From the NCBI RefSeq assembly GCF_049116215.1, contig NZ_JAGDZB010000003.1, positions 124,001 through 188,000 of the forward strand: a DNA stretch of 64,000 nucleotides, in the 5' to 3' direction. This stretch comes from Shimia sp049116215 (GTDB lineage Bacteria > Pseudomonadota > Alphaproteobacteria > Rhodobacterales > Rhodobacteraceae). The notes beneath the pieces were generated by a model. That model was not told the origin of the DNA, did no database searches, and saw nothing but the letters and a program-made list of their open reading frames with translations. Made by a program: the position numbers and the translations under genes. This document shows positions 44,278 through 52,712 of this stretch, piece after piece (position 1 is the stretch's first letter; each line of letters opens with the position of its first letter).

Positions 44278-46284
44278 TCAGCGCCAGAGCGATTGGTAGC
44301 TGGCAAAGCGACCCTGTAGTTTAGACAACAACCGATTGCCCCAACCAGGATGTGGGATCTCGCCAGAAGCCAGGCGATCCAAGGCCACTTCAACAGGGCA
44401 GGGCAGGCCGGACGCCGGGTCGCGGTATCGCGGGTAATCGATCAATGCAGCGTGTACGAGGCCTTCGAGGTTGGGCTGGGCAGTGCGGCGAGCGGGAACG
44501 TCACCGCGATCAACTGTGAGGCCCCAGCCCGCATAAAACGGTGCGCCTAATGTGGTGACCTTGCAACCGTGCAGCAGCGCTTCGAAACCTGTCAGCGAGG
44601 TCATGGTCCAGACCTCATCGACCTGCTCAAGTAACGCGGCCATGTCGCCTTGATCTAACACAATGTCGGCCAAAGCTTCTGCGTCTTCGCGGGCGACGTG
44701 CCCTTTGCGCAGACCTGCTTCGACGTCGGGGTGCGGCTTGTAGAGAATGCGCGCGGTTGGGTTGGCGGCGCGGGTGGCTTTCAGCAGGGCGAGGTTGGTA
44801 GCGATCCCTGTGGTGCCAGTGAGGATGGAGGCGTCGTCTTCGACCTGGCCAGGCACTAAAATGCGGTGGCCTTCGGGCAGATCAAAGGAGGTGCCTCCGA
44901 GATTGTATTTGGTAATACGATGTTTTTTCAGGGCTTTGATCAGCCGTTCGGCGCGGAGCTGTTGCGCCGGACGTAGGGTGGCGCGTTGGCTGATCAGCTT
45001 TTCAAGGCGGCTTTCCTGCGTGGGGTCGTAGTAGATGCCGAGGTCATCACAGACCAAGGACAAAGGTGGGACAAGCTCCGCCCCAAGGCCACGGGAGCGC
45101 AGAAAGCCGTCCTCAATACGTGTCGCGCCATCCGGGCCTTGCTTGCTGGCCCAGACCATGGCGGGACGGGAGGAGCGTTTCTTATCAAAGCTAAGCGCTT
45201 TGTGGTGGCCAAAGAAGCCTTGCAGCGGTTTGCGCTTCCACAGGCGCATACCAAAGGCGTTCCAGCCTTGGCGATCTTCGCGCCATGCGCGGGATTGAGC
45301 TGCGAGTTGTTCTAGGCTGTCTTCGAGGTCACAGAGCTTGTCGCGGCAAGGGTCGTACCATGTCGGGTAGAGGATCATCGCGGCGGCGAAGAGTTGTGCG
45401 CGGGTCAGGCGGCGTTGGCGGCGGTAGAGCGGGAACTCGTCTTGGGTGAGATCCCAGCCAGAATAGAACGGCTGCCCAAAGACACGGGGTTTGTGTCCGG
45501 CAAGAATGGCTTCAAAGCCGAGCTGTGAGGAGACCGTGTAGACAGCAATGGCGCCGTCGAGCAGCACCCAAGGGCTGATGGGATCGGTGTAGAGCTCGAC
45601 GTTGTCGCGGGTGTCTTTTTCACTGTAGTAGCCTGCGCGTGCCCCGTTTTGGGTTTCCGGATGGGTCTTGATCAAGACGCGCGCGCCGGGGTTCTCCTCC
45701 TGCGCCATGACCAACATCTCTTTGAAGCGCAGATCATTGGCGCCAGAGGCCGTCACAGCGGCATCATCGCGGGTTTGGTCGATCACCAGCACATAACCCG
45801 GATCGGGGGCGGCTAGATCCGGATCAACCGCAGCGTATTTGGTGAGGTGGGTTTCCTTAAGCCGTTCAATGGCACCGCGAGCGCGGTTTAGCAGAACCGT
45901 GTCGTCCAGCGGTTCGTGCTTAAGTAGACGTTCCAGATCAGAGGGTTGGCTGGGGTCAAAATGTGGGCAAATGCCATCGATCATCAAGCCAATAGGAGGC
46001 TCCTTACCGGTTCGGCCGGGGAAGAGAGAGCGCAAAAATGCGTCCTCGACATAGAGCTGTTTGGCACCGGTTTTTTCCGCCATGGCATGGCCGCGATGGG
46101 CGGTGGGGCTGTTGCCCCAGATCGCGATCAAGTCGTCGGTGGTGGGGCGGCCGAAGCGCAGCTCATACCCTGCGAGCGACAGGATACGGCGTAGGCGTTT
46201 CTGGAAAAAGAAACCGCCATTGAATGCAAAAAGCCGCCGGGGATTGGTGCTCCCGGCGGCTTCTTCGGTTGTGGGGTCAAGCAA
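44278..46284 (-). CDS. kpsC: KpsC-like capsule Kdo-linker glycosyltransferase
   Basis: Two tandem Kdo-transferase domains of similar sequence build the poly-Kdo linker on phosphatidylglycerol for group 2 capsules: N-terminal copy with FAFNGGFFFQKRLRRILSLA and GFLRS-type EDAFLRSLFPG, C-terminal copy with IEDGFLRSRGLG and the paired YDPTQESRLEKL. With TTG 46284 as start it is 668 residues, close to E. coli KpsC (675). The open frame continues upstream into kpsD, where no family similarity is seen. Odd point: an intrinsic-terminator-like hairpin lies inside its first 20 codons. Confidence 0.88.
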   Translation of the reverse strand: MLDPTTEEAAGSTNPRRLFAFNGGFFFQKRLRRILSLAGYELRFGRPTTDDLIAIWGNSPTAHRGHAMAEKTGAKQLYVEDAFLRSLFPGRTGKEPPIGLMIDGICPHFDPSQPSDLERLLKHEPLDDTVLLNRARGAIERLKETHLTKYAAVDPDLAAPDPGYVLVIDQTRDDAAVTASGANDLRFKEMLVMAQEENPGARVLIKTHPETQNGARAGYYSEKDTRDNVELYTDPISPWVLLDGAIAVYTVSSQLGFEAILAGHKPRVFGQPFYSGWDLTQDEFPLYRRQRRLTRAQLFAAAMILYPTWYDPCRDKLCDLEDSLEQLAAQSRAWREDRQGWNAFGMRLWKRKPLQGFFGHHKALSFDKKRSSRPAMVWASKQGPDGATRIEDGFLRSRGLGAELVPPLSLVCDDLGIYYDPTQESRLEKLISQRATLRPAQQLRAERLIKALKKHRITKYNLGGTSFDLPEGHRILVPGQVEDDASILTGTTGIATNLALLKATRAANPTARILYKPHPDVEAGLRKGHVAREDAEALADIVLDQGDMAALLEQVDEVWTMTSLTGFEALLHGCKVTTLGAPFYAGWGLTVDRGDVPARRTAQPNLEGLVHAALIDYPRYRDPASGLPCPVEVALDRLASGEIPHPGWGNRLLSKLQGRFASYQSLWR
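46228..46262 (-). terminator. intrinsic terminator overlapping the kpsC 5' end
   Basis: On the minus strand AAGCCGCCGGG and CCCGGCGGCTT form a perfect 11-bp stem followed by TTTTT (46232-46228). It is 25 bp after the kpsD stop but lies within codons that match the conserved KpsC N-terminus, so it may attenuate kpsC relative to kpsS-kpsD. Confidence 0.75.
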
Positions 46285-46286
46285 AG

Positions 46287-47435
46287 TTAGCCACCTGTGC
46301 TGATGCCGCCAACGGCCAGAAGCGTGTCTGCCGAAGTCAGTGTGCCGGTGATGGCTGCGATGGTTTTGTTCCATGTGGTGATTGGCGCTTCGGTCACGTA
46401 AAGTGTGTCGCCGTCGCGGACGATGAAGTCACGGGCGGTGAACATGCCGTTTGGCTTGGTCAGGTTCAGGACATAAACCATGCGTTGCGCGCCATCGAGA
46501 TCTTTGCGGCCCAGGACATTGTTGGCAACTAAGTCAGCTTCGTTGCGGAAAATGAACACACCGGTTGGGTCACTGGAGGTGGCCATCAACCCGCCGACTT
46601 GTGCGATGGCTTCGATAGCAGACAGATCCTTGGTGAAGAAGTTCACGCGGCTTTGGGTGCCGGTGGCGCCAAGTGCAGTGAAGGCGCGGGTGTCTTCTTC
46701 GACCAGAATGCGGTCACCGCCGCGCAGGGCGATGTCGAGTTCCGGATTGTCATAGAGATCCTGAAACCAGATCTGGCCGGTTTCGTTGCCGCGCAAAACG
46801 GTGATCTGAGCGATCTCCGGCACGATGGTCACACCGCCTGCTTGCGCCAGCATCGTGGACAGGGTGCGGGTCGGGCGTTCGATGGGATAGACGCCTTGTG
46901 CGCCTACTGTGCCAACAAGTGAAACTGTGGAGCCGTCACCTGCCGCACGGCGGACCTCAACTTGCGGGTCAGGTGTCTGTTCTTCGAGCTTGGCGGAGAT
47001 GATGCGGCGGATGCCTTCGGGCGTGTTGCCTGCGGCGCGGATGCGGCCAGCGTAAGGCACAAAGATAAAGCCCGCGCCATCAACCTGAACTTCTTCCAGC
47101 ACAGCAGCCACTTGGCCTTCTGGACCCAGAAGCGGCTTGTCGACGTTTTCCCAGATGGTCAGCGCCAGAATGTCGCCCGGACGAATCGTATCCGAGCCCA
47201 GTTGACCGGCGTTTTGGAAGCTGTTGGAGAAACCAAGGGCTGGGACAACGGCGGTTGCGCGTGTCACGCGGTCATTGACTTCGACGATAAAGGCATCGCC
47301 TTCTTTCTGCACGGAACCCGCGTAGATTTCGCTTTTGTTGGGGCCGGAGCGCGGCACAAGGTTGCACGCGGCAACGGTGCTCGCCAGAGTCAACACAACG
47401 GCGCACTTCCCCAGTCGGGATGCAAAGGATTTCAC
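46287..47435 (-). CDS. capsule export outer-membrane lipoprotein, Wza/KpsD-like
   Basis: 382 residues. Lipoprotein signal ending STVAAC, polysaccharide export (Poly_export) domain with IRPGDILALTIWE near residue 85, and SLBB-type soluble ligand domains (VSLVGTVGAQGVYPIERP; RDFIVRDGDTLYVTEAP). Forms the outer-membrane exit for capsule. Middle gene of the kpsS-kpsD-kpsC operon; the inner-membrane ABC parts kpsM, kpsT and kpsE are not in the window. Confidence 0.9.
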   Translation of the reverse strand: MKSFASRLGKCAVVLTLASTVAACNLVPRSGPNKSEIYAGSVQKEGDAFIVEVNDRVTRATAVVPALGFSNSFQNAGQLGSDTIRPGDILALTIWENVDKPLLGPEGQVAAVLEEVQVDGAGFIFVPYAGRIRAAGNTPEGIRRIISAKLEEQTPDPQVEVRRAAGDGSTVSLVGTVGAQGVYPIERPTRTLSTMLAQAGGVTIVPEIAQITVLRGNETGQIWFQDLYDNPELDIALRGGDRILVEEDTRAFTALGATGTQSRVNFFTKDLSAIEAIAQVGGLMATSSDPTGVFIFRNEADLVANNVLGRKDLDGAQRMVYVLNLTKPNGMFTARDFIVRDGDTLYVTEAPITTWNKTIAAITGTLTSADTLLAVGGISTGG

Positions 47436-47529
47436 TGCTCGGTCTCCTCGACCTGATTATTCTGCCTCAGTTTTTTGAGACAACTTACAGAAATCCTAAC
47501 CAAAAATCCAGCGCTAGACCTTGTGGTGG

Positions 47530-48831
47530 TCACTTCACCAGACGCAACTGTTGCCGTGGTGCCGCTGTTCCCGCCGCAAGCGCCTGATATGGGTCGTGAT
47601 CTGAGAGCATCATATCGACCACCTGACGCAGCAGGCGACGGCGGCCACGGGCGGAGTAAAACCCGCCAGGAACCTGACTGGTTTCAAGTAGATAGCGGCG
47701 ATAGGTCTTGTAGGCACGGCTGTCGGGGCGGGTCGCGGCGGAGAAGAAATCCGGTAAAGACTGCGTGCTGACAAACTCGGGCTGGTTAAACACCGCATCG
47801 CCAAATGCCTTGATCGGAATGCCACGCCACAGCACCTGTTGCGCGGCGGTGGAGTTCACGGTCACAGCGGTGCGGGTGTCATTTAAGAGCTGCGCAAGCT
47901 TGCCGCCGCGTACGTAATGCACCCGTTTAGACACGCCGAACTGCGCAGACAGCCTGCGGATTTCTTTGCGAAGGGGCACGCGGCCATCCTCAAGCGGGTG
48001 GGCCTTGAACACTAGGTGATGATGCTGAGGCGCACTCTCTGCAAAATTCTCGATCACCAGCGACAAAAAGTCGGTCATCGTGTCAAAGGGCGAGTGCTTC
48101 TGAAAGCTGCTGTCATGTTCCAACTGCAGCAGCGCCAAATGATACGGGAAGCCGCCGTAACGAATGCGCAGCGTGGCGATGCGACGTTCGATGGCGTGGA
48201 AGGGCATCAGCAGAAGACGTTGCAAATACAGATGAAATTCGCGTGCGACTGAGAGCGATCGGTGCGGCTTGAAATTGCGGAACTTGCGGTTGGTGAACAT
48301 CACAAACCAATGGTAGAGCGCGCCGTAGAAGACGTGATGGCGCATGTCCCCCCAATGGCCCGGAGGCATCGGGGTTTCCATATCCGAGCCTTCCAGCGCT
48401 TTCTCCATCTGCGCGATGTCCATGTTCATCAGACGCGAGTTGCCGTTGGAGCCGCCGCGCTCGTACGTCACCCAATAGGGGCGCAGATACCCTTCCTCAA
48501 AGACATGCACGCGGATGCCGGAGGCTTTGGCGATCTCCACCGCTTGTGCATGGATTGGCCGCACGTCGCCATAGAGCACAATGTCGGTAACGCCTTTGTC
48601 CGTCAGGATATTTTTGTAAGTCTCGGGCCAGGCCTCGGGTGCGTCCAAGTAGGGAATGAAGCTTTTCTGGTGGGGCCAGAAGGCGCGGTCGCCGGCGTTA
48701 AACCCAACCCGCCAGACCGCGGCGCCAGAGCGGCGCAACATGCGTGCCAGCGCTGCAAAAAACGGCCCATGGGGGCCTTGCAGGAACAGGAACACTTTGT
48801 TGTCGCCGGTCGGAATTGTCATAACACTCAA
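47530..48831 (-). CDS. kpsS: KpsS-like capsule Kdo transferase
   Basis: 433 residues. Starts the Kdo linker by adding the first beta-Kdo. Family motifs LFLQGPHGPFFAALARMLRR, the VHVFEEGYLRPYWVTYERGG segment, and KAHPLEDGR with a C-terminal TVNSTAAQQVLWRG. Start ATG 48831, with a second ATG three codons later. First gene of the minus-strand capsule operon, divergent from ribE over about 140 bp. Confidence 0.9.
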   Translation of the reverse strand: MSVMTIPTGDNKVFLFLQGPHGPFFAALARMLRRSGAAVWRVGFNAGDRAFWPHQKSFIPYLDAPEAWPETYKNILTDKGVTDIVLYGDVRPIHAQAVEIAKASGIRVHVFEEGYLRPYWVTYERGGSNGNSRLMNMDIAQMEKALEGSDMETPMPPGHWGDMRHHVFYGALYHWFVMFTNRKFRNFKPHRSLSVAREFHLYLQRLLLMPFHAIERRIATLRIRYGGFPYHLALLQLEHDSSFQKHSPFDTMTDFLSLVIENFAESAPQHHHLVFKAHPLEDGRVPLRKEIRRLSAQFGVSKRVHYVRGGKLAQLLNDTRTAVTVNSTAAQQVLWRGIPIKAFGDAVFNQPEFVSTQSLPDFFSAATRPDSRAYKTYRRYLLETSQVPGGFYSARGRRRLLRQVVDMMLSDHDPYQALAAGTAAPRQQLRLVK

Positions 48832-48972
48832 CCCTATACGCCTTCTCTTAAGGGAATGTTAGCCTAACGGCGTGGCAAAAATATGGTCATGACTTGCCGG
48901 GCCTTGGGCGGCTTGTCTTGGAGCGGTCCGGCCTGTAGATCATTGGCAAATCACAGCTATGGAGCGCGGCCC

Positions 48973-49563
48973 GTGTTTACTGGAATTATCACTGACGTTG
49001 GCGAAATTGTTGCACTGGAGCAGCGCGGCGACCTGAAGGCGCGCATTAAGACGGCTTATGATACCAAAGGTATTGAACTGGGCGCGTCGATTGCTAGTGA
49101 AGGTGTTTGCCTGACGGTGATTGCTTTGGGGGATGACTGGTATGATGTTGAAATTTCGGCGGAAACCGTCTCCAAAACCAATCTAGGCGACTGGCGTGAA
49201 GGCAGGCCTGTGAATCTGGAGCGCGCTTTGAAAGTGGGCGACGAGTTGGGCGGGCATATTGTGTCCGGCCATGTCGATGGCGTGGCAGAAATTGTCGCCA
49301 TGAAGGACGAAGGTGACAGCACACGGTTTACCTTCAAAGCCCCGGAAAGTCTGGCAAAGTTCATTGCGCCTAAGGGATCTGTTGCATTGAACGGCACGTC
49401 TTTGACGGTGAATGAGGTTGATGGCTGTGACTTTGGCGTGAACATCATTCCGCACACCAAAGAGGTCACCACCTGGGGCCATGTCAAAGTGGGCGACAAA
49501 ATCAACCTCGAGATTGACACATTGGCACGCTATGTCGCGCGCTTGGCAGAGATGTCGTCTTAA
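48973..49563 (+). CDS. ribE: riboflavin synthase alpha subunit
   Basis: 196 residues with two repeated lumazine-binding barrels (FTGIITDVGEIVAL... and GHIVSGHVDGVAEIVAM). Converts two 6,7-dimethyl-8-ribityllumazine to riboflavin. GTG 48973 gives the invariant MFTGIIT start; an open frame from 48883 is longer but not conserved. Separated from ribD by the capsule operon. Confidence 0.95.
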   Translation: MFTGIITDVGEIVALEQRGDLKARIKTAYDTKGIELGASIASEGVCLTVIALGDDWYDVEISAETVSKTNLGDWREGRPVNLERALKVGDELGGHIVSGHVDGVAEIVAMKDEGDSTRFTFKAPESLAKFIAPKGSVALNGTSLTVNEVDGCDFGVNIIPHTKEVTTWGHVKVGDKINLEIDTLARYVARLAEMSS

Positions 49564-49677
49564 GCCACCGAACGGTGGAGGCAACACGTCGGTATCCCGT
49601 CTGTATCGCGGCCGTTTTGCGGAAGTGCGTTTTTTGCCTGTGTTGCATGGGCCGTGGGCGTTAAGAAATGCACAACT

Positions 49678-49712
49678 GGGGGCCAGCCCCTAGACCCCCG
49701 GGATATTTTTGG
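49678..49712 (-). repeat. dispersed CCCGGG repeat, copy B (inverted)
   Basis: Reading on the minus strand: CCAAAAATATCCCGGGGG followed by the hairpin GGGGCTGGCCCC (49679-49690 on the plus strand as GGGGCCAGCCCC). Lies between ribE and the sigma-factor gene within a 240-bp gene-free gap. Confidence 0.75.
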
Positions 49713-49804
49713 AATGAGAAAGCAGGGCAGCGCTTTGGGCGGCGGCCCTTGCAGCCTTTCATCCAACGTCCCAGTTTTGGGGGAGAGGCATATGAGGCAA
49801 ACAA

Positions 49805-50350
49805 ATGCAACTGGATCAGATTTGGCGGGACTATAGCGGCGCTTTGCGGGGCTTTCTGCGCAAGCGGGTCGCCAATGAGGCGGATGTGGAGGACTTGCTG
49901 CAGGAGATCCTGATCAGAACCCATGCGTATTTGTCCGACGTGCGCGATCCGGCCGCGCTTCGGGCCTGGCTGTTTCAGGTGGCGCGCAATGCGACAATCG
50001 ATTTCTACCGCGCTCGTGGCAAGGCACGGGCTGTTGATGCAGATGATCTCTGGTACGGCGATGCGGAAGAAGCTGGCGCGCTGCGGGACTTAGAAGGCTG
50101 CGTGTCGGTGTTTCTGTCTGCTCTGCCTGAACATGACGCAGAGTTGCTTAAGGCCGTGGACCTGGAGGGGCGGCGCCAGAAGGAGGTCGCTGCCGAGATG
50201 GGGCTCGCTTACAGTACGCTCAAGTCACGCGTGAAGGCCGCGCGAGAGAAGATGGCGGATCAGTATCGGGCCTGCTGTGCGTTAGAGCTGGGCGCCAACG
50301 GAGAGATCCTAGAAGCGACGCCCAGAGAAAAGCGCTGTGGCGGATGTTGA
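49805..50350 (+). CDS. ECF RNA polymerase sigma factor, SigZ-like
   Basis: 181 residues. Region 2 (DVEDLLQEILIRTHAYLSDV; LRAWLFQVARNATIDFYRAR) and region 4 HTH (VDLEGRRQKEVAAEMGLAYS). The C-terminus adds about 30 residues with Cys (CCALEL, CGGC), which could sense metal or redox state. GAGG lies 8 bases before ATG 49805. No anti-sigma gene is adjacent; the SigZ group often lacks one. Confidence 0.88.
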   Translation: MQLDQIWRDYSGALRGFLRKRVANEADVEDLLQEILIRTHAYLSDVRDPAALRAWLFQVARNATIDFYRARGKARAVDADDLWYGDAEEAGALRDLEGCVSVFLSALPEHDAELLKAVDLEGRRQKEVAAEMGLAYSTLKSRVKAAREKMADQYRACCALELGANGEILEATPREKRCGGC

Positions 50351-50356
50351 CCCAGA

Positions 50357-51604
50357 TCAGCGGTTGAAGAACTTGCCCTCCAACTCCTGACGCAGGCGCA
50401 GGCGCTCGGGGTATTCTTGCAGGAACTGCTCTGGTGGTTTGCCTTCCCAGACCTGGGCAAAGACACGCATTTTGTTGCCACCGTAGATTTTGGCGAGGTC
50501 TTCGTTGGTGTAGCCACGCGCCCAGAGATCGTCGGTGATGGCGGCGAGGATTTTCGCCAGTTCGCCGTTGCCGGTGGCGCCTTTGTTGAACGCGTCGATC
50601 ATATAGCCGCCGTCGTTGTACATATCGGCGTTGGCTGTGGCGAAGTCGACCACCAATTGGGTTGAGAACATGTCATCGGACGCAATACCAACGTGGTCTA
50701 CACCAATGAGCTTCACCCAGTAGTCAATCATATCGGCGGCTTGTTTGGGGGAAATGTTGTCCGGCCAAACACCGTCCATCATCCATTCGGTGAACGTTGG
50801 TGAGACATAGCCACCGGATTTTGCGGCGCGAATGGCCTCTTCATCGGGGATGTTACGGTAGCAGCCCTGCGGCGAAGCGTTTGGTTCGTTTGCGTACAGG
50901 CCCGCTGGGATTGAATGAGTGTAAACGTAAGGCACACCGGGGTAGGTGGCATCCATGTAGTCCATGGCATCGTTGGCGGTTTTGGAGCCGGTGTGGCTGA
51001 GATCCAGTAGGATGCCAAAGCGCACCATTTCGTCGATCACCTTTTTGCCCCACGGCGTGAGGCCGATGTCGCGGCCGTTTTGCGCGGCCAACTGACCGGA
51101 GCCGGTGCGAAAGATGTCGTTGTAGGCGAGGATCATGGATTTTACGCCAATGCCCTTGAGCGCGGCCATCTTTTTTAGATCACCGTTGAGGATGGTGGCG
51201 GTCTGGCTGTTCCAGATCACCGCGGTCTTGCCCTGTAAGTGCGCGGCTTCAATGTCGCGGGTTTCATTCACGATAAGGTAGTTTTCCGGCTGCTGCGCCA
51301 TGGCGGCGCGGAAGTGATAATGCTGCTCCAGAAAGGTTTCCCAGGACATGTCGGCGGCGGCGAGGGTCATTTCATGACCGGTGATGCCGTTGTCGCGCGC
51401 CCGTTGGAAGTAGGTGTGTAGTTGCTCATATTCGGTCCAGCCGGTGCCGTAGGGGCTGGCCAACATGCCGAGCACAATGGTGTCTTTTACAAACTGCGAG
51501 GCTTCGGGACTGGCCTCCCAGGTTTTGCTTTCTTCGCTGCCAAAAGCGGGTAGGGCCAGACAGGCGGCGGTCAGGGCGGCAAAAGACACGGTGCGCAAAG
51601 ACAT
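50357..51604 (-). CDS. secreted membrane-dipeptidase family (M19) peptidase
   Basis: 415 residues from ATG 51604 (GGAGAG upstream) with signal peptide MSLRTVSFAALTAACLALPA. Renal-dipeptidase-type TIM barrel: DLSHTGSKTANDAM and YTHSIPAG hold metal-binding His residues, and VGIASDDMF is the later conserved Asp. Cleaves dipeptides or related amides in the periplasm. Convergent with the sigma-factor gene (6 bp apart). Confidence 0.87.
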   Translation of the reverse strand: MSLRTVSFAALTAACLALPAFGSEESKTWEASPEASQFVKDTIVLGMLASPYGTGWTEYEQLHTYFQRARDNGITGHEMTLAAADMSWETFLEQHYHFRAAMAQQPENYLIVNETRDIEAAHLQGKTAVIWNSQTATILNGDLKKMAALKGIGVKSMILAYNDIFRTGSGQLAAQNGRDIGLTPWGKKVIDEMVRFGILLDLSHTGSKTANDAMDYMDATYPGVPYVYTHSIPAGLYANEPNASPQGCYRNIPDEEAIRAAKSGGYVSPTFTEWMMDGVWPDNISPKQAADMIDYWVKLIGVDHVGIASDDMFSTQLVVDFATANADMYNDGGYMIDAFNKGATGNGELAKILAAITDDLWARGYTNEDLAKIYGGNKMRVFAQVWEGKPPEQFLQEYPERLRLRQELEGKFFNR

Positions 51605-51754
51605 AAGGCTCTCCAAAAAAAATACGTGAAATTTGAGGGCAGTATGCGGTGGATTTTGAAAATTACAAAGCGGCATGAGAAAAGTTTGAGAAATCTGTCG
51701 TCTTTTTCCGGTCCCGCGCGTCTTCAGGTCAAAGAGATCAAAAGGATGAGATCA

Positions 51755-52474
51755 ATGATCAAGATTGTGAGCTTCAAAATCTGCCCGTTTGTGCAACGGG
51801 TGACCGCACTTCTGGAGGCCAAGGGGCTGGAGTATCAGGTTGAGTATATCTCGCTGTCCGACAAACCGCAGTGGTTTTTGGACATCTCGCCCAACGGGCA
51901 GGTGCCGGTGATGGTGACCGAAGGCGGTGTGGCGCTGTTTGAGAGCGAGGCTATCATTGAATACATCGAAGAGGCCTATGCACCGCTTCAGGCGAATGTC
52001 TCGCTGGAGCAGAAGGCGTTACACCGCGCGTGGAGTTACTTGGCGGCGAAAAACTATCTTGTGCAATGTGGCACCATGCGCAGCCGGGATGCGGAGACCT
52101 TGGCGGAGAAGTCGGCCAAGCTGGGCACGGCGTTTGACAAGATCGAAAAGGCGCTTGGGGACGGACCGTTTTTTGGCGGCGCGCAGATAGGGCTGGTGGA
52201 TATTGCCTGGCTGGTGCTTTTGCATCGGGCGCAGATCATCAAAGACCACACCGGATATGATTTCCTGGACGGTCGTCCAAAAACGCAGGCCTGGCAGGCA
52301 GAGATCATGGCCACGGGGCTGGCGCAGAAAGCTGGGGCGGAGGATTTTGAAGAGGCCTTTACCAATTTCTATCTGGCGGAAGTGACCTATCTTGGGCGTG
52401 GCATAAAAGATCAAGCGCCGCAGGTGGCCGCCGCGGCGGGCGGATGTGGCACTGCGAACGCCGGTTGTTGCTGA
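51755..52474 (+). CDS. glutathione S-transferase, Cys-type
   Basis: 239 residues. Thioredoxin-fold N-terminus with SFKICPFVQRVTALLEAKGL (Cys active site as in omega/beta classes) and the ESEAIIEYIEE segment; helical C-terminal domain. It ends in a Cys-rich tail CGTANAGCC that is not part of the usual fold and could bind metal. ATG 51755 follows AAAAGG; upstream in-frame starts lack family similarity. Divergent from the peptidase gene. Confidence 0.85.
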   Translation: MIKIVSFKICPFVQRVTALLEAKGLEYQVEYISLSDKPQWFLDISPNGQVPVMVTEGGVALFESEAIIEYIEEAYAPLQANVSLEQKALHRAWSYLAAKNYLVQCGTMRSRDAETLAEKSAKLGTAFDKIEKALGDGPFFGGAQIGLVDIAWLVLLHRAQIIKDHTGYDFLDGRPKTQAWQAEIMATGLAQKAGAEDFEEAFTNFYLAEVTYLGRGIKDQAPQVAAAAGGCGTANAGCC

Positions 52475-52485
52475 ACATTCATATT

Positions 52486-52564
52486 CCCCAAATATCCCGG
52501 GGATGAATTGGCATCGCCAAGAAGGGGCAGCGCCCCTTGTCAGGCTCAGCGGAGGCTGAGCCTG
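52486..52564 (+). repeat. dispersed CCCGGG repeat, copy C
   Basis: Core CCCCAAATATCCCGGGG (52486-52502), then TTGGC-ATC-GCCAA (as in copy A with a different loop), AAGGGGC-AGC-GCCCCTT, and a 10-bp stem CAGGCTCAGC/GCTGAGCCTG (52541-52564). The loop and stem changes keep pairing, so the folded form appears conserved. Lies upstream of ribB. Confidence 0.78.
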
Positions 52565-52712
52565 TCTGCTGTGCCATAAGCGAGCGCTAACACATGTCTG
52601 CTTGCGCATTCGCGCACAATGCCGTTGCGTTTTTGAGCGTTGTCGCGTCGTGGCTGCACTGGCAATTGGCGCTGGCATGGTCTATCTGAGCCGCAACCAA
52701 GCGGAGACAGCC

